A DNA stretch of 64,000 nt from Euphorbia lathyris (Eukaryota; Streptophyta; Magnoliopsida; Malpighiales; Euphorbiaceae): positions 24,217,501 through 24,281,500 of the forward strand of contig NC_088916.1 in assembly GCF_963576675.1 (NCBI RefSeq), written 5' to 3'. A program made the position numbers and the translations under genes. Under the pieces are notes generated by a model. The model was not told the origin of the DNA. It searched no databases and worked only from the letters and a program-made list of their open reading frames with translations. Numbering within the stretch: position 1 is the stretch's first letter; each line of letters begins with the position of its first letter. Below, piece by piece: positions 1-11,332 of the stretch.

Positions 1-1557
1 ACCAGCGGTCAAGATGACGCTGAGGATTCAGAAGAAACTTCCAGCGAAATTGAAGCTGAGGATGCTAACACTGGGTTAGCAGGTGGAGCTGTGCAGACCG
101 ACACTGAGTTGGCAGCTGGGATTGAGCAAGTTGAGCAAGCTGACCAGACCCATACTGAGGAAAAGGAACCTACTCCTACTCACTCAGAAGAAGAAGCTGC
201 TCCTACTTTCACTCCACCACACAGAAGGCGAAAGCTGGTTAAGGCCAGTGAGAAGATGGTCAGTGAACTTCCTGTGCAATCCCCATCTATTCCTGAACTT
301 GTCCTCTCTAAGACAACAAAGGACCCTTCTACTGTTCAACTAAAGTTTTTCAAACGGCCATCAACTTCCTCTACTACGACGCTGTTGGAAAAACAAGCCT
401 CTGTTTCTTCTCAACAGGAACATACCGACCATAACACTTCAACCACTTCAACTAGTCAGGTTGAATCGACCACTGCTCATGCTGTCTCCTCAAGCATGGT
501 GCTGACTCCCCATCCTTCCGCCGTCATCACAGACAGTGTTCGGGTTAATACATCTGCTGATCAAATAACAATTCCTCCCACCCAAGTGCAGATTGAGCTA
601 ACTCATCCAGTCATTGACCAGGGTACTCCATTCACTCCTTTCTCTACTGGTCATACTGATGTACATCGGGATGCCACTGAGTCCGGCAAGAAGCTCATCG
701 ACTCAGTGCAAGCTCTAATCCAAGATCTTCAACAGTCCGCTTCACCTGCTGCTGGATCTTCACTTCTTGAGACCACCCAGCTTTCTCAAGTCACTCAGCT
801 TCTCAACGAAGTTAAGGGGCTCAAGGATCTGCTGAACGTTGTCTTATCCTACCAAGCACAGCAAGCTAAGCAGGAGTCAATTGCCAAGTTGGCTGAGATC
901 CAGCTGACAACCGTGCAACACTTGAACTCTCTCCATCAACAAGTCCAGAAATTGTCAGCTGTGAACACTGACTATGCTACTTCATCTGAAATCAAAATGC
1001 TCTTTGCTCAGCTTCATACTGAGCAACTGAAGACAAATGAGCAAATGGTGTCCTATAGTCAGTGCTCAGTTGAGCAAATCAGTGAGGCTGTCAGACTACT
1101 CAACCTGAACAAGCAAGAAATGGATACTGACGCGTTGAAGCAGAATGAATTGATGTCCCTCGCACAACAATCCTTCAACCACATCCGTCATAATAATCTC
1201 CAACGTCATCACTATGACTCAGCACTTCTGAAGACTTTCCACCAAGTTTTTGCTGGCCTCTCTGAAGCTTTAATCTGGCAAGCAAAAGCTCAAGCGTTTA
1301 GCATCAACATGCTCAGTGCTGCTGATCTTCATATACCATTTGAAGTATCAGCTGATGGAGTTGCCATATTTGATGGGGTCAATGATAGTGCTGACAAGCT
1401 AAAAGAGCTATCCCAAGAACTGACTCGCGCCGTCTTAACAGATGCGTTCAAGCTCCCTGAAGTTGACAAAACGGGGGAGAAAGCGCAAGCTGCTAGAGCT
1501 CAGCATGAGCGACGTCAGTACGAGCGAAGTCAATCTCAGGGCAAGAAAAAGAAATAG
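1..1557 (+). CDS. Sirevirus env-like (post-pol) ORF, 5' partial
   Basis: The frame is open from base 1 to the TAG at 1555-1557, so the true start lies outside the window; the first Met-like codon inside (GTG at 91) is not a convincing start. The visible 500-odd residues begin acidic, then become Ser/Thr/Pro/Gln-rich. A Leu/Gln-rich stretch around 720-980 looks like a coiled coil, and the protein ends in a Lys-rich tail (GKKKK). I see no membrane segment or zinc knuckle. The ORF stands about 440 bp before a multiplied polypurine tract and an LTR, which is where Sirevirus (Copia) elements carry their optional env-like gene after pol. Position is the main argument; sequence similarity was not tested. 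It could instead be an unrelated extra ORF. A role in envelope function is not shown. Confidence 0.55.
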   Translation, partial: TSGQDDAEDSEETSSEIEAEDANTGLAGGAVQTDTELAAGIEQVEQADQTHTEEKEPTPTHSEEEAAPTFTPPHRRRKLVKASEKMVSELPVQSPSIPELVLSKTTKDPSTVQLKFFKRPSTSSTTTLLEKQASVSSQQEHTDHNTSTTSTSQVESTTAHAVSSSMVLTPHPSAVITDSVRVNTSADQITIPPTQVQIELTHPVIDQGTPFTPFSTGHTDVHRDATESGKKLIDSVQALIQDLQQSASPAAGSSLLETTQLSQVTQLLNEVKGLKDLLNVVLSYQAQQAKQESIAKLAEIQLTTVQHLNSLHQQVQKLSAVNTDYATSSEIKMLFAQLHTEQLKTNEQMVSYSQCSVEQISEAVRLLNLNKQEMDTDALKQNELMSLAQQSFNHIRHNNLQRHHYDSALLKTFHQVFAGLSEALIWQAKAQAFSINMLSAADLHIPFEVSADGVAIFDGVNDSADKLKELSQELTRAVLTDAFKLPEVDKTGEKAQAARAQHERRQYERSQSQGKKKK

Positions 1558-1994
1558 ATAGACTAGCAAAACTTAGGCATCTTTTTGTCCAGTTTACTTC
1601 CTTTGTCTATGTACTTGCTGACTTCTTTCAATATATATATCATACTTTATTTCCTGATTATTTCCTGATTCCAATACTGAGTTATGATATATGTTTTTTT
1701 TAGTACTGAGTTACTTTGTATCTTCATCAGCTATGCTTAACACTTACAATATTTATTGATTAAATAATATGCTGATAACATGTTTGACATCATCCTATGG
1801 TCTTATAAAACATTCTGATAAGAACTCATTGAACAACAAATTACTCAGCGCGCGCTCTATACGTTTAACCTTTCGCTTAACACTGAGTAAATAGAATATG
1901 TGATATAGCTGACCTATTTCTGAAAACTGACCTTAGACTTACTCATTTAAACCCTTAAATGTTTTAAGTAAAACTAAGTCAGTAGATCAACCCT
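1558..1994 (+). other. Non-coding spacer between env-like ORF and polypurine tracts
   Basis: AT-rich, no ORF of note. It belongs to the Sirevirus 3' internal region. Short direct repeats of the type ACTGAGTTA and CTGAGTAA recur, as they do inside the LTR. Confidence 0.5.
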
Positions 1995-1995
1995 T

Positions 1996-2092
1996 ACGGG
2001 GGAGTTTGCTAAATTATACTAGGTCAACTATCATGGGGGAGCTCATACTGAGTTCCTTGCTGAATAGTTTTGCCAACATCAAAATGGGGGAG
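1996..2092 (+). promoter_or_regulatory. Multiplied polypurine tract (plus-strand primer sites)
   Basis: Three near-identical purine tracts occur at 1996-2004 (ACGGGGGAG), 2033-2041 (ATGGGGGAG) and 2081-2092 (AAAATGGGGGAG). The last lies 2 bp before the LTR start TGTTGAAACACC. A polypurine tract primes plus-strand DNA synthesis. Repetition of the tract upstream of the 3' LTR is a described hallmark of Sireviruses, and is the best evidence here for the lineage. Confidence 0.8.
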
Positions 2093-2094
2093 TT

Positions 2095-3429
2095 TGTTGA
2101 AACACCTTTCCACATAATTTTGATTTGACAAAATTGTTTAAGTATAAATTAAAATACATATTCTAAACACACTAAGTTTAAATGCTTTGATTTATTCTAC
2201 TAATGTGTTTGTTCAATGTTGAGTTATAAATGTCATGAGTATCGGAAGGCCCAAGCCCAATACGGAAGCCAAGGCCCAAGTCAAACAACTCAGTACACTC
2301 GGCCCACGTATGTCAAGACATTGTCGTTTTGATGCAAAACGCAACTCAACAAACGGAAGGTTCTAGAAGACCTTCGGGAACAACTTCAAAACGAAGCTGC
2401 TGAGTAGCCTCGACAATACGTACAAGACAGCAGCTGGCAAAGGAAAACTTCCAGACAAAGTGTTTCCCCTTTTGGCAAAGTTCAGACGACACAGTATGCT
2501 GTCCAGTTGACTTTACCATAAAAGGAGAGACCATCTGCTGAGCTGGCCGAGGACAGAAGATACACGATTCTGATTGGCCGAGAGCTCTGTGCAAGTCAGG
2601 ATGACAACGACATATAGTTGTTTCCCTCCAACGGTTATTTCGAAATTCGAAATGACCGAATGCCCAGACGTCTCTATAAATAGTGCCATCAGAAGCTTCA
2701 AAAAAAAACAGAACTTGATCAAGCAGTTACGCTGACCAAATTTCCATACAAGTTCTGCGAGCAAGAAGCAAAGAAAATTTCTTACACTACAACTTTCTCA
2801 TCTGTGTAAAAGTCTAGAGTGATTGTAAAATCGTCTAAAGTGTCTTAGCACATCTTTGTATTAGGACAAAAACACTTATCATTTCTAGAGATAGAAATGA
2901 GAGGCTGAGTACTCGGTTTTAAGTACTCAGCGGAGAGATTAGGATTGAGTAGAAGTATAGAGGAAGGTACTCTTGTCATACTCAATTGCTGATATTGTAA
3001 AAGGTTTGAGGCTATATCTTTAAAGAGCTCAGTAGAGGATTTGAAATCTCGGAAGTGTTCCGGGGACAGGACGTAGGCTTAGAAGAAGCCGAACCTGGAT
3101 AAATCTGCTGAGTGAAGTATTTCTTACCTTAACTCCTTATTTATATTGCTTGCTTTAAATAATCAAAACTGACCAAGTGAAGAGGTCAAGTTGAGTTGTG
3201 CGCGTTGAACGTCTGAGCTCAGGAATAGACTCTAAGTGCTATCTCCTGACTTAAGCTAAGAAACTGACCTAGTCACCTGTTGACTAAGCCAGTATCTTGT
3301 TGTTTACCCAGCGCTGCTGTTCAAACCTTTTTCTTTAAAAAAAAAAGAAGTCTGCCTAAATTGTCAAAAAGTTTAAATAGTTCCTAACCCCCCCTTGGAG
3401 CTATACTTGAACAAAACAAGGGACCAACA
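2095..3429 (+). mobile_element. Sirevirus 3' LTR, 1335 bp
   Basis: Starts TGTTGAAACACC and ends GGGACCAACA, the inverted TG...CA termini of an LTR. The minus-strand copy at 51948-53279 is homologous along its whole length and is followed by a primer-binding site, which confirms both ends. A TATA box (TATAAATAG) is at 2675-2683. The LTR end abuts AAGTG (3430-3434), continuing a Copia LTR (element A) in its interior. The matching intact Copia LTR reads across this point at about 20003-20014, so the Sirevirus inserted in that LTR and AAGTG is the expected half of the target-site duplication; the other half is outside the window. Confidence 0.88.
2675..2683 (+). promoter_or_regulatory. TATA box of Sirevirus LTR
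   Basis: TATAAATAG in an otherwise mixed sequence. The same motif is conserved at the equivalent place in the minus-strand LTR copy (about 52683-52691), which supports a real core promoter. Confidence 0.6.
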
Positions 3430-4184
3430 AAGTGAAATCTGTATTTCTTACTCTTAAGCTATCACCTTGCAAGGATTTAGAGTCGAGTCTTCCACAAGCG
3501 ATCCTTGGATGTATCTCCCATTAATCGGGAGTGATAAATGCTCAATCCAATGTATAACTACCCTGACATTACTTCCTGTGACACCCAACCTTTGCAGTTC
3601 ACACCCTAGAGTCATCTCTGTTAAGGATCGTGGGACCGCAGGATCAAAGTCTCACATTCAGTAATTCAGGATGACTAATTAACATTCCTTTGAGTCTGGG
3701 GATTAGTTATACCTATTAATACCAATGAGATGAACAGTTGACAAGGATGAATCTACCCATCCTGTTATCTCAAATCGAATCCCCAATCCTAATGAACGAC
3801 GTTTCATCGGATCTATGTAACTGTCCAGATATCTGTATATATGAAGCTTGTGAGATCAGCTTTCTGTCGGACAGAAGACATTGTTACATACAAGTCTCAA
3901 CAATGATATATCAATCCCAAACATATCACTTGACTTGGGGTGGTTTTAAGTTTATTAGTTTATTATAAAGTTTTGTCTCACTTCATGCTTGTATGAACAC
4001 TTTATAATCACTTTAAACAAACTTACGGATTTCCTTTTATTAGACTTTATTTAGTGCTTAAAAAGGGATTGCTTTTATATAGTTATAAAACATACATCTT
4101 ATTAAAAAAATGATATAAAGAATAATTTATTTACATTAAGTTTGTATCCTGCAACAATTGTCAATAGGACACTAAACCCCAACA
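3430..4184 (-). mobile_element. Copia A 3' LTR, first 755 bp
   Basis: On the minus strand it begins TGTTGGGGTTTAGTG right after the purine-rich tract. It matches the start of the 1860-bp LTR at 19260-21119 almost base for base, then stops where the Sirevirus LTR begins. The remaining 1.1 kb should lie upstream of the window beyond the Sirevirus. Confidence 0.85.
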
Positions 4185-4198
4185 TACTCCCACTTGGA

Positions 4199-5430
4199 CT
4201 AAAGCCAATTGTTTCTAAAACTTATCCCAGTAGAAGTTAAATGACGATCATGTACTTTCTGGGTTAAAGGCTTTGTCAACGGATCTGCAACTTTGTCCTC
4301 TGTAGGTACTCTTTCTATTCTCACATCTCCTCTAGCCACAATCTCTCTAATGATGTGGTATCGCTTAAGGTAGTGCTTGGACGCATTATGAGACCGTGGT
4401 TCCTTTGCTTGCGCAATGGCTCCATTGTTATCACAGTACAGAGTAATGGGATTGACAATGTCAGGCACCACACCTAGTTCTGTAATGAACTTTCTAATCC
4501 AAACTGCTTCCTTTGCTGCTTCCGCAACAGCGATGTACTCTGACTCGGTCGTAGAGAAAGCTACGCTTCCCTGCTTGGAACTCTTCCAACTGACCGTGCC
4601 CCCATTCAAGATAAACAGGTATCCTGATTGGGCTTTAAAATCATTCTCATCTGTGAGATGACTAGCGTCTGAAAATCCTTCTATTTTCAGATCTCCTTCT
4701 TCGTACACTAGGAACATATCTTTAGTCTTTCTCAAGTACTTAAGAATGTTTTTTACGGCAATCCAATGCTCGTCTCCCGGATTCCCTTGGTAACGACTCG
4801 TTACTGATAACGTGAACGCTACGTCAGGTCTAGTGCATAGCATAACATACATAATCGAACCGATTACGCTGGCGTACGGGACTATAGCCATGCGTCTTTT
4901 ATCATCATCAGTTTTAGGACATTGATGATTGTTTAACTTTACTCCATGTAGCATGGGTAAGTTACCTCGTTTCGATTCAAGCATGCTAAACCGATTTAGC
5001 ACCTTTTCAATGTATGTAGCCTGTGAAAGACCAAGCAGTCTACGCGATCTATCTCTGTAGATCTTTATACCAAGTATATAGGCTGCTTCACCAAGGTCTT
5101 TCATTGAGAAGTTACCAGATAACCATACTTTTACCGACTGTAATAGAGCAATGTCATTTCCCATTAACAGTATATCGTCCACATATAGTATGAGAAATGC
5201 TATAGAGCTCCCACTTGCTTTCTTGTAAATGCAAGCTTCTTCGCAATTTTGTTCAAAACCAAATTGTTTTATGGTTTCGTCAAAACACTTATTCCAGCTT
5301 TTAGATGCTTGCTTGAGTCCATAAATGGATCACTGAAGTTTGCAAACTTTGTTTGCATCCTTTGATATGAAACCTTCAGGCTGCATCATATATATATCCT
5401 CAAGCAGGTTTCCGTTCAGGAAAGCTGTTT
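4199..5430 (-). pseudogene. Copia A reverse transcriptase-RNase H, broken
   Basis: The open block 4199-5182 runs from just after the YVDD active-site box (about 5185) through thumb and connection to RNase H, with motifs DASH, TTESEYIAV and DNNGAIAQA, ending near the polypurine tract. The part upstream to 5430 holds the RT palm (MDVKTAFLNG, YGLKQASKSW) but in another frame and with a stop. RT-RNase H would make cDNA from element RNA in virus-like particles. The domain order (integrase before RT) is that of Ty1/Copia. Broken, so presumed inactive. Confidence 0.85.
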
Positions 5431-7147
5431 TCACATCCATTTGCCAAATCTCATAGTCAAAATGAGCGGCAATAGCAAGCATGATTCTGATAGATTTGAC
5501 ATAGCAACAGGAGAGAAGGTTTCGTCATAATCAACACCTTGTTTCTGGCGATATCCTTTCGCTACCAACCTAGCCTTGTAGGTGCTAACCTTTCCATCCA
5601 TGTCAGTCTTCTTTTTGAAGATCCATCTGCACCCAATGGTTTTTATCCCTTCGGGTGGATCAACCAAAGTCCACACTTGGTTAGTATACATGGAATCCAT
5701 TTCAGAATCCATGGCCTCAAGCCATGCTTTAGAATCTGGACTAGTAAGAGCCTCTTCGTAGTTTTCGGGTTCGTCGTCTAACATGGGAACCTCATTATCA
5801 TCTCCCACTAGAAAACCATATCTAACTAGGAGTTCACGAACTCTTTGTGATTTACGAATAGGTGGCACTGGAGTCTCATCTAATGGGACTCCTTTGGGTA
5901 CCTCAACCGCCTCTGTCGTTTCAGTTGGTGTTTCTTCTTCTTGAACTTTGTCAAGTTCAATCATGCTTCCCTTTTGTGTTTCTTCGAGAAACTCTTTCTC
6001 TAAGAAGGTTGCGTGCTTGGATACGGTTACTTTCTGATCATCTGGATGATAGAAGTAATATCCCATAGTTTCCTTAGGGTATCTAATGAAGAAACATTTA
6101 TCAGATTTAGATTCTAGTTTGTCGGACGCAATGCGTTTGACAAGCGCTGAACAACCCCATACTCTCATGAATGAGAACACGGGTTTCCTACCAACGAACA
6201 ATTTATATGGTGTGGAACTGGGGATTTAGTTGGCACTCGATTTAGGGTGAAGAGGGCAGTTTCTAAGGCATAGCCCCAGAACGTCTTTGGAAGTAAGGCC
6301 ATGCTCATCATGGATCGTACCATATCTAGTAGGGTACGGTTTCTCCTCTCGGATACACCATTGTGTTGTGGTGTATAGGGAGGTGTCCATTGTGAGCATA
6401 TCCCACATTCAGTTAGATAATTCAGAAAATCATCTGAAAGATATTCGCCGCCTCGATCAGATCGAAGCGTCTTTATTTTCCTTTCTAATTGATTTTCTAC
6501 TTCATTCTTGAAGCATTTGAATTTCTCAAAAGCTTCTGATTTGTGCTTCATCAAGTAGACGTAACCATATCAGGTATGGTCATCTATGAAGCTTATGAAG
6601 TATCTGAATCCTCCTCTTGCTTGGACTGACATAGGATCGCATACATCCGAATGAATAAGTCCTAGAGTGTCTGATACACGCTCACCTTTATTGCTAAAGG
6701 GTGTCTTTGTCATTTTACCTTTTAAACATGATTCGCATGTTTCCAATGATTCGGAATCGATTGGATCTATAAGCCCATCTGAATGTAGCTTTAGCATGCG
6801 TCTCTTGTTTATATGGCCTAACGACAATGCCACAAGTAAGTTGAATTATCTATCTTATGTCTTTTGGTATCAATTGCAAAAACAGGAGTTTTGTCATCCA
6901 ACACATAAATCCCATTTTGTGATATTCCTGAAAAATAAAAGATCGAATCTTTATAAAAATTGCAACTATTGTTCTTTATTGAAGTATGAAAACCGTCGTC
7001 AACAAGACGGCTAATAGAAATAATGTTACGCGACATTTCAAGAACGTATAAACAATTCCTTAATTCTATTACAAGCCCAGAGGGCAAAGGTAAAACATAA
7101 TCTCCAATTGCGATGGCGGCAACTCTTGCTCCATTTCCCACTCGCAA
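5431..7147 (-). pseudogene. Copia A integrase and linker to RT, broken
   Basis: Four open pieces cover this stretch. 6818-7147 carries the pre-integrase segment (SRNIISISRL, YLWHCR); 6570-6833 holds the zinc-binding part and the first catalytic region (IHSDVCDPMS, FIDDHT); 6165-6554 has SDRGGEYLS and the Gln/Asn-rich segment before the catalytic Glu (PQHNGVSERRNRTLLDM); 5431-6201 has the integrase tail, the acidic linker and the RT fingers (WIFKKKTDMDG, YKARLVAKGY). Joins between pieces are frameshifts or stops. Integrase would insert the cDNA; this copy cannot be made as one protein. Confidence 0.82.
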
Positions 7148-7177
7148 GTTTATGCTTCCTTTCTTTAGTTCCTTAGT

Positions 7178-8101
7178 CTATTTTAGCTCCTGCATATTTG
7201 TACAAATATGAGATCCACATCCGGTATCAAGTACCCAAGATTCAGACTGTGAAACTGTATTTATTTCAATATAAAACATACCAGATGTAGAAGCACTGCC
7301 TTTTCCCTTCTTGAGGGTGGCTAGATACTCCTTGCAGTTTCTCTTCCAATGCCCGTCTTTACCACAGAAGTGGCACTCTCCTTTGGGCTTCTTCACTTCC
7401 TTTCCCTTGGACACAGCTTTCTTACCTTTCTTGGGATATTTAGGATTGGGAAAATTCCCTTTCCTTTTCCTTGATCCCTCAATGACAAGAGCCGGTATGG
7501 CTTTGTCTTTCTTAATATTGGGCTCAACCGACTTGAGCATATTTGCAAGCTCTTCAAGAGAGGTTTGCAAGTCATTCATCTGATAGTTCATTATGAACTG
7601 TGAATAACTCTCTGGGAGGGATTGAAGAACTAAGTCTACACTTAATTCGTTATCCATCGCAAATCCAATACTAGAAAGTTTGGTAATGTAGCCAATCATC
7701 TTGACACAATGTGTCATGACAGATGTGCCCTCTTGCATCATACTACGATATAGTAACTTGGATATCTCGTAGCGTTCGCACCTGGTTTGTTTCCCAAACA
7801 ATTCCTTTAGGTGCATGATGATGGAATAGGCATCCATTTCCTCATGTTGCCTTTGTAATTCTGGTGTCATCGATGCAAGTATGATGCATTCGGCATGATC
7901 ATCATCAGCCTTATATTTCTGGTAAACATCAATTTCCTCAATGGGAGCATCATCAGCAGGGATAGGGGGTATCAATGTATCAAGTATATACCCTATCTTT
8001 TCGAACTTCAAAACAATTTTGAGGTTACAAAACCAGTCGGTGAAGTTTGAACCATTCAACTTGTTATCGGTAAGAATGTTTTGCAGATTGGTTTTAGTCA
8101 T
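7178..8101 (-). CDS. Copia A gag-protease block
   Basis: Starts with ATG at 8099-8101. It encodes a capsid-type gag of the plant Copia kind (residues about 1-200; NKLNGSNFTDWFCNLKIVL near the start), a basic Lys-rich stretch, a CCHC zinc knuckle (CHFCGKDGHWKRNC) at about residue 240, and the protease active site WVLDTGCGSHIC at about 290. It ends at a stop soon after, so the polyprotein is cut short. Copia D at 57990-58916 has the same architecture and similar motifs. Gag would form the particle and bind RNA; the protease would mature the polyprotein. Confidence 0.85.
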   Translation of the reverse strand: MTKTNLQNILTDNKLNGSNFTDWFCNLKIVLKFEKIGYILDTLIPPIPADDAPIEEIDVYQKYKADDDHAECIILASMTPELQRQHEEMDAYSIIMHLKELFGKQTRCERYEISKLLYRSMMQEGTSVMTHCVKMIGYITKLSSIGFAMDNELSVDLVLQSLPESYSQFIMNYQMNDLQTSLEELANMLKSVEPNIKKDKAIPALVIEGSRKRKGNFPNPKYPKKGKKAVSKGKEVKKPKGECHFCGKDGHWKRNCKEYLATLKKGKGSASTSGMFYIEINTVSQSESWVLDTGCGSHICTNMQELK

Positions 8102-9117
8102 GATTTTAAGAGTGTGCGTTTAATTAAACCTGAGAGTGAGAAAGAGTAAACATATGTCATTCATTTGCTTTAAAGTATAACAATCTAAAATTATAGGCCT
8201 TTTAGTTTATTTCAGATTGCTCCCACTATTTTGCCAAATTAATAGCCCTCCATATTAATTCGAAGAATTTCACAAATCCTTTAGTGAGCTAGGATCCTAA
8301 CTCCTGAGATTTCGCCTTGAGTTTACTCAACAAGCTAGTATCATTCATTAGGTAGATTCATGTAATCAATCACATCTCCATGTGATTCCTAGGTTATTGG
8401 GTTACTAACCACATTAGCAACTAATATGCTATTCATATTAATCCCAACCATCTTGCCCATTAGTTTATGACAACATGAGTTTACTCATCCAATTATCATA
8501 ATCTAATTTAAGTATTACCCCATATTCATGAAAAATGATTTTCGATAATTCAGGTGTTACCATAAGACCCCGAGCTTGAGTTTACTCAACAACCCAAAGG
8601 CCCCCAGTACTGCCGGCTGAATTATAATATTAGGGAGGGGCAACCGATTTTAATAACTTACTTATTTACTTAACTTTTTAATGAGGGATTTTATTTTAGG
8701 TCTCATAATCTAACTTAGTCTTGATTTTCTTTAGCATACATCAGACACATACATTCACATACATTGACGTTATGGACATATCATCTAAATTATTCCGTCG
8801 AGCCAGAGACGGAATAAAAGGGCAAACCTAAGGAAATACTAACTATTACATATTTCTCTTTAGGTCCTCCGTCTTCTCCATGGCGCCTTGAAATTACATA
8901 TTAATTTCTATACTACTAAAAGAAAACTTCAATTGAATTGAAGGGAATCAAATGAGAGGAGAAATTACAATAGATAGTAGAAAGGCAGGACGCGCATGCC
9001 CTATTTCAAAAATACCAAAAGACTAAAGAGAGGGTCCAAATATGTCCATAACTCCAAACATGCATAGACTCAATTAAATAAATTTAATTGGTTGATTACA
9101 TAACTATCTTATGTAAT
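8102..9117 (-). other. Copia A 5' leader (untranslated)
   Basis: Non-coding, on the minus strand upstream of gag. Structure is modest; purine and pyrimidine tracts and short repeated phrases such as TTGAGTTTACTCAACAA (about 8318 and 8578) are visible. No primer-binding site is found, so the leader is truncated at its 5' side, near the inverted-repeat element. Confidence 0.5.
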
Positions 9118-10234
9118 ATTTATTGTAGTTTAAAAATTTACAAAATGGTACCTTGAGGTTCATTCTGTTAGTATGCACATACCAAATTGACTAACATCGT
9201 TAAAAGTCAAAGGGAAAAGAGTTAATTAGGTCCTTATATTTATTTATTTTATAAATTAACCCTCCCTTATTATCTAATTATAACAAACAAACCCCAAAAT
9301 ACAAAATAAAAATCAATTATACCATCTTCCATATCTCTTGAATTTTTTTTTTTTTCTTTTTCTATCTTCTCTCTCCTCTTTGTTAATTTTCTCTCTCTAA
9401 AATCAATTTGGGGTATAATTAAAGAGAAAAACCCATCAATGATGTAGTAAAAACTTTCTCAAATGCTTGTTTCAGTTCTCCCACTTTAGCATTTCTACGA
9501 ACATTTACCTCTATTAAATCGAAATAACAAATCAAATTTCCACTCATCGACCATAAAACTAAGGCGATTAAAAATCTAAAACTAAATTGATTTATAAAAA
9601 TTCATTACCAAAGATAGAGCCATCGAGCTTAAAAACATGGAGCTTGAAGAGTTGTTGGGGAAGCTTATGGTAGGAGTTCCTCTACAGAACGAGCCTTTCA
9701 TCCGAAAATGAGGAATGTGAAGAATATACTCTACAGAGAGAGTGTTGTTTGAGCAATGCGAAAAATATGGAGGGATTTGTTTATCTGGTTGGTTTGGTTT
9801 TGCAATGGGAAATGAGGAGACAGTTACTTGGAAAATTCTGTAGCTTAATTTTGTTGATAGTTTCTCTCTTTAATTATACCCCAAATTGATTTTAGAGAGA
9901 CAAAAATTAAGAAAGATGAGAGAGAAGAGAGAAGCGAGAAAGAAGAAAAAGTAAGAAATTAAAGAGATGGAGAAGGTGATATAATTGATTTTTATTATTT
10001 ATTTTGGGGTCTGTTTGTGATAATTAGATAATATGAGAGTTAATTTATAAAATAAATAAATATAAGTATCAAATTAACTCTTTTCCCTTTCACTTTTAAC
10101 ATTGTTAGTCAATTTGGTATGTGTTTGCTAACGGAATGAACCTCACGATACCATTTTGTAAACTTTTAAACAACAAGGGTGCCGATCGAAAACAGGTGTA
10201 ACCACGAGGTTTATTTTTGTACTTTTCCCTATTT
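9118..10234. mobile_element. Long inverted-repeat DNA element (MULE-like MITE?)
   Basis: About 300 bp at 9123-9424 reappears inverted at 9869-10175, around a 440-bp unique core without a convincing ORF. The right arm has about 60 further bases (to CTTTTCCCT at 10234) that the left arm lacks, so the left end is clipped. A third copy of the arm stands alone at about 23218-23556. Long terminal inverted repeats of this size suggest a Mutator-like or foldback element, but no transposase and no target duplication were recognised, so the class is uncertain. Confidence 0.6.
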
Positions 10235-10759
10235 TTTTTGCTTGATGGGCCTAGCGCAAATTGAATTCGCACTACACTTTTTTACTATTTCAAACCCAAA
10301 TTTGGATGTTGGACTGTTACTATTATTTGCTTGATGTGCCTGACCCTAATTAATTTCAGACTACACTTTAACCTTTAATATTATACTTCACGATTTAAAA
10401 CATATGCATTTTTTTTAAGTCGTATAAATTAAAAGGGTAATTTTACCTCATAATATTGCTAGAAACACATTTTGATTATAGAGATAAAAAATGAGAGTTC
10501 ATTTGAAATCAAAATTTAAATGAATTTGTACAAAATGAATGAATGAATTTAATGGGAATGATTGGAAGTCCTTAACTAAGTCTGAATTTGTTACAAGCTC
10601 ATTTCTTGCTTCTCTTTGCAATCAGGCTCATTGCTTCTCTCTAATAACTCTATTACAAGTTCGTACATAATAACCCATAGTCTAAACCTCATTACTCTTT
10701 TCATTTTCTATTTCCCAATGCTTGAATCTGACTTCCCATTTATACAAATGGGCCTTTTT
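10235..10759 (+). repeat. 0.6-kb monomer, left part (split by CACTA element)
   Basis: First plus-orientation copy of the family found at 16245-19135. It starts after a T-run with GCTTGATGGGCCTAGC and breaks at ATGGGCC-TTT where the CACTA transposon sits. With the transposon and one TTT removed, this piece plus 16248-16321 makes one monomer of about 594 bp, which matches its neighbours. Confidence 0.85.
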
Positions 10760-10787
10760 CACTACAAGAAAACAGCTAGTTAGCTAC
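10760..10787 (+). repeat. CACTA left terminal inverted repeat
   Basis: CACTACAAGAAAACAGCTAG and onward to GTTAGCTAC. It pairs with 16217-16244 at 27 of 28 positions. Confidence 0.93.
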
Positions 10788-11332
10788 CGCAATTTTGGTA
10801 GCTGTTACGATAGCTAAAGTGGTTTACTGACTGAATTTAGCAGTTTACCGACCAAATGCATTCAGTCGGTAACTCCTTAGTCGCTGGATAAAGGCCGACC
10901 ATTTCTGATGATAGTCGCAGAAAATAGCGACTACTTAAGTTAGTCGCTGAGCAGTCGCTAACATTACCGATCACATTTTGCGACCAATACATAGTAGCTA
11001 ATGAGCAAAATGGACACGTAAGCGAATTCGTTTACTGACGAATTTCTGATAGAATTCTGTCGGTAATATGCTATGGTAATTGGTTTACAAATGAATTTCT
11101 GACGGATATTTTTGTCGGTAATTTAGTAAAAATATTTCACCACTGACCTGTACTAGATTTATTTATTTGTAATTATTTTTTATGTATAATTAAAATTATG
11201 TTTACAAATAGAATTATTAAATGCAATGATAAACTTATTATAACCTTCACAATAAATTAACTACAATACACAAAATTCATGAAAACTAAAAATATATTTA
11301 GAAATAATTAATATTTGAAGTTCAAAATATGT

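Larger units (their letters stand above)
3430..9117 (-). mobile_element. Copia element A, minus strand, decayed, both ends incomplete
   Basis: Reads on the minus strand from a leader (8102-about 9117) through gag-protease (7178-8101), integrase and RT-RNase H, to a polypurine tract (4185-4197) and the first 755 bp of the 3' LTR (3430-4184), where a Sirevirus interrupts it. The 5' LTR and primer site are not found before the inverted-repeat element at about 9118, so that end is lost or displaced. Several stops and frameshifts separate the domain blocks; the element cannot encode a full polyprotein. Copia B (19260-21900) is the same family by LTR sequence, in the opposite orientation. Confidence 0.85.

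Noticed and set aside
9869..10175. Second Copia LTR pair made of the 300-bp arms
   Set aside because: The arms are inverted, not direct, and lack a primer site.
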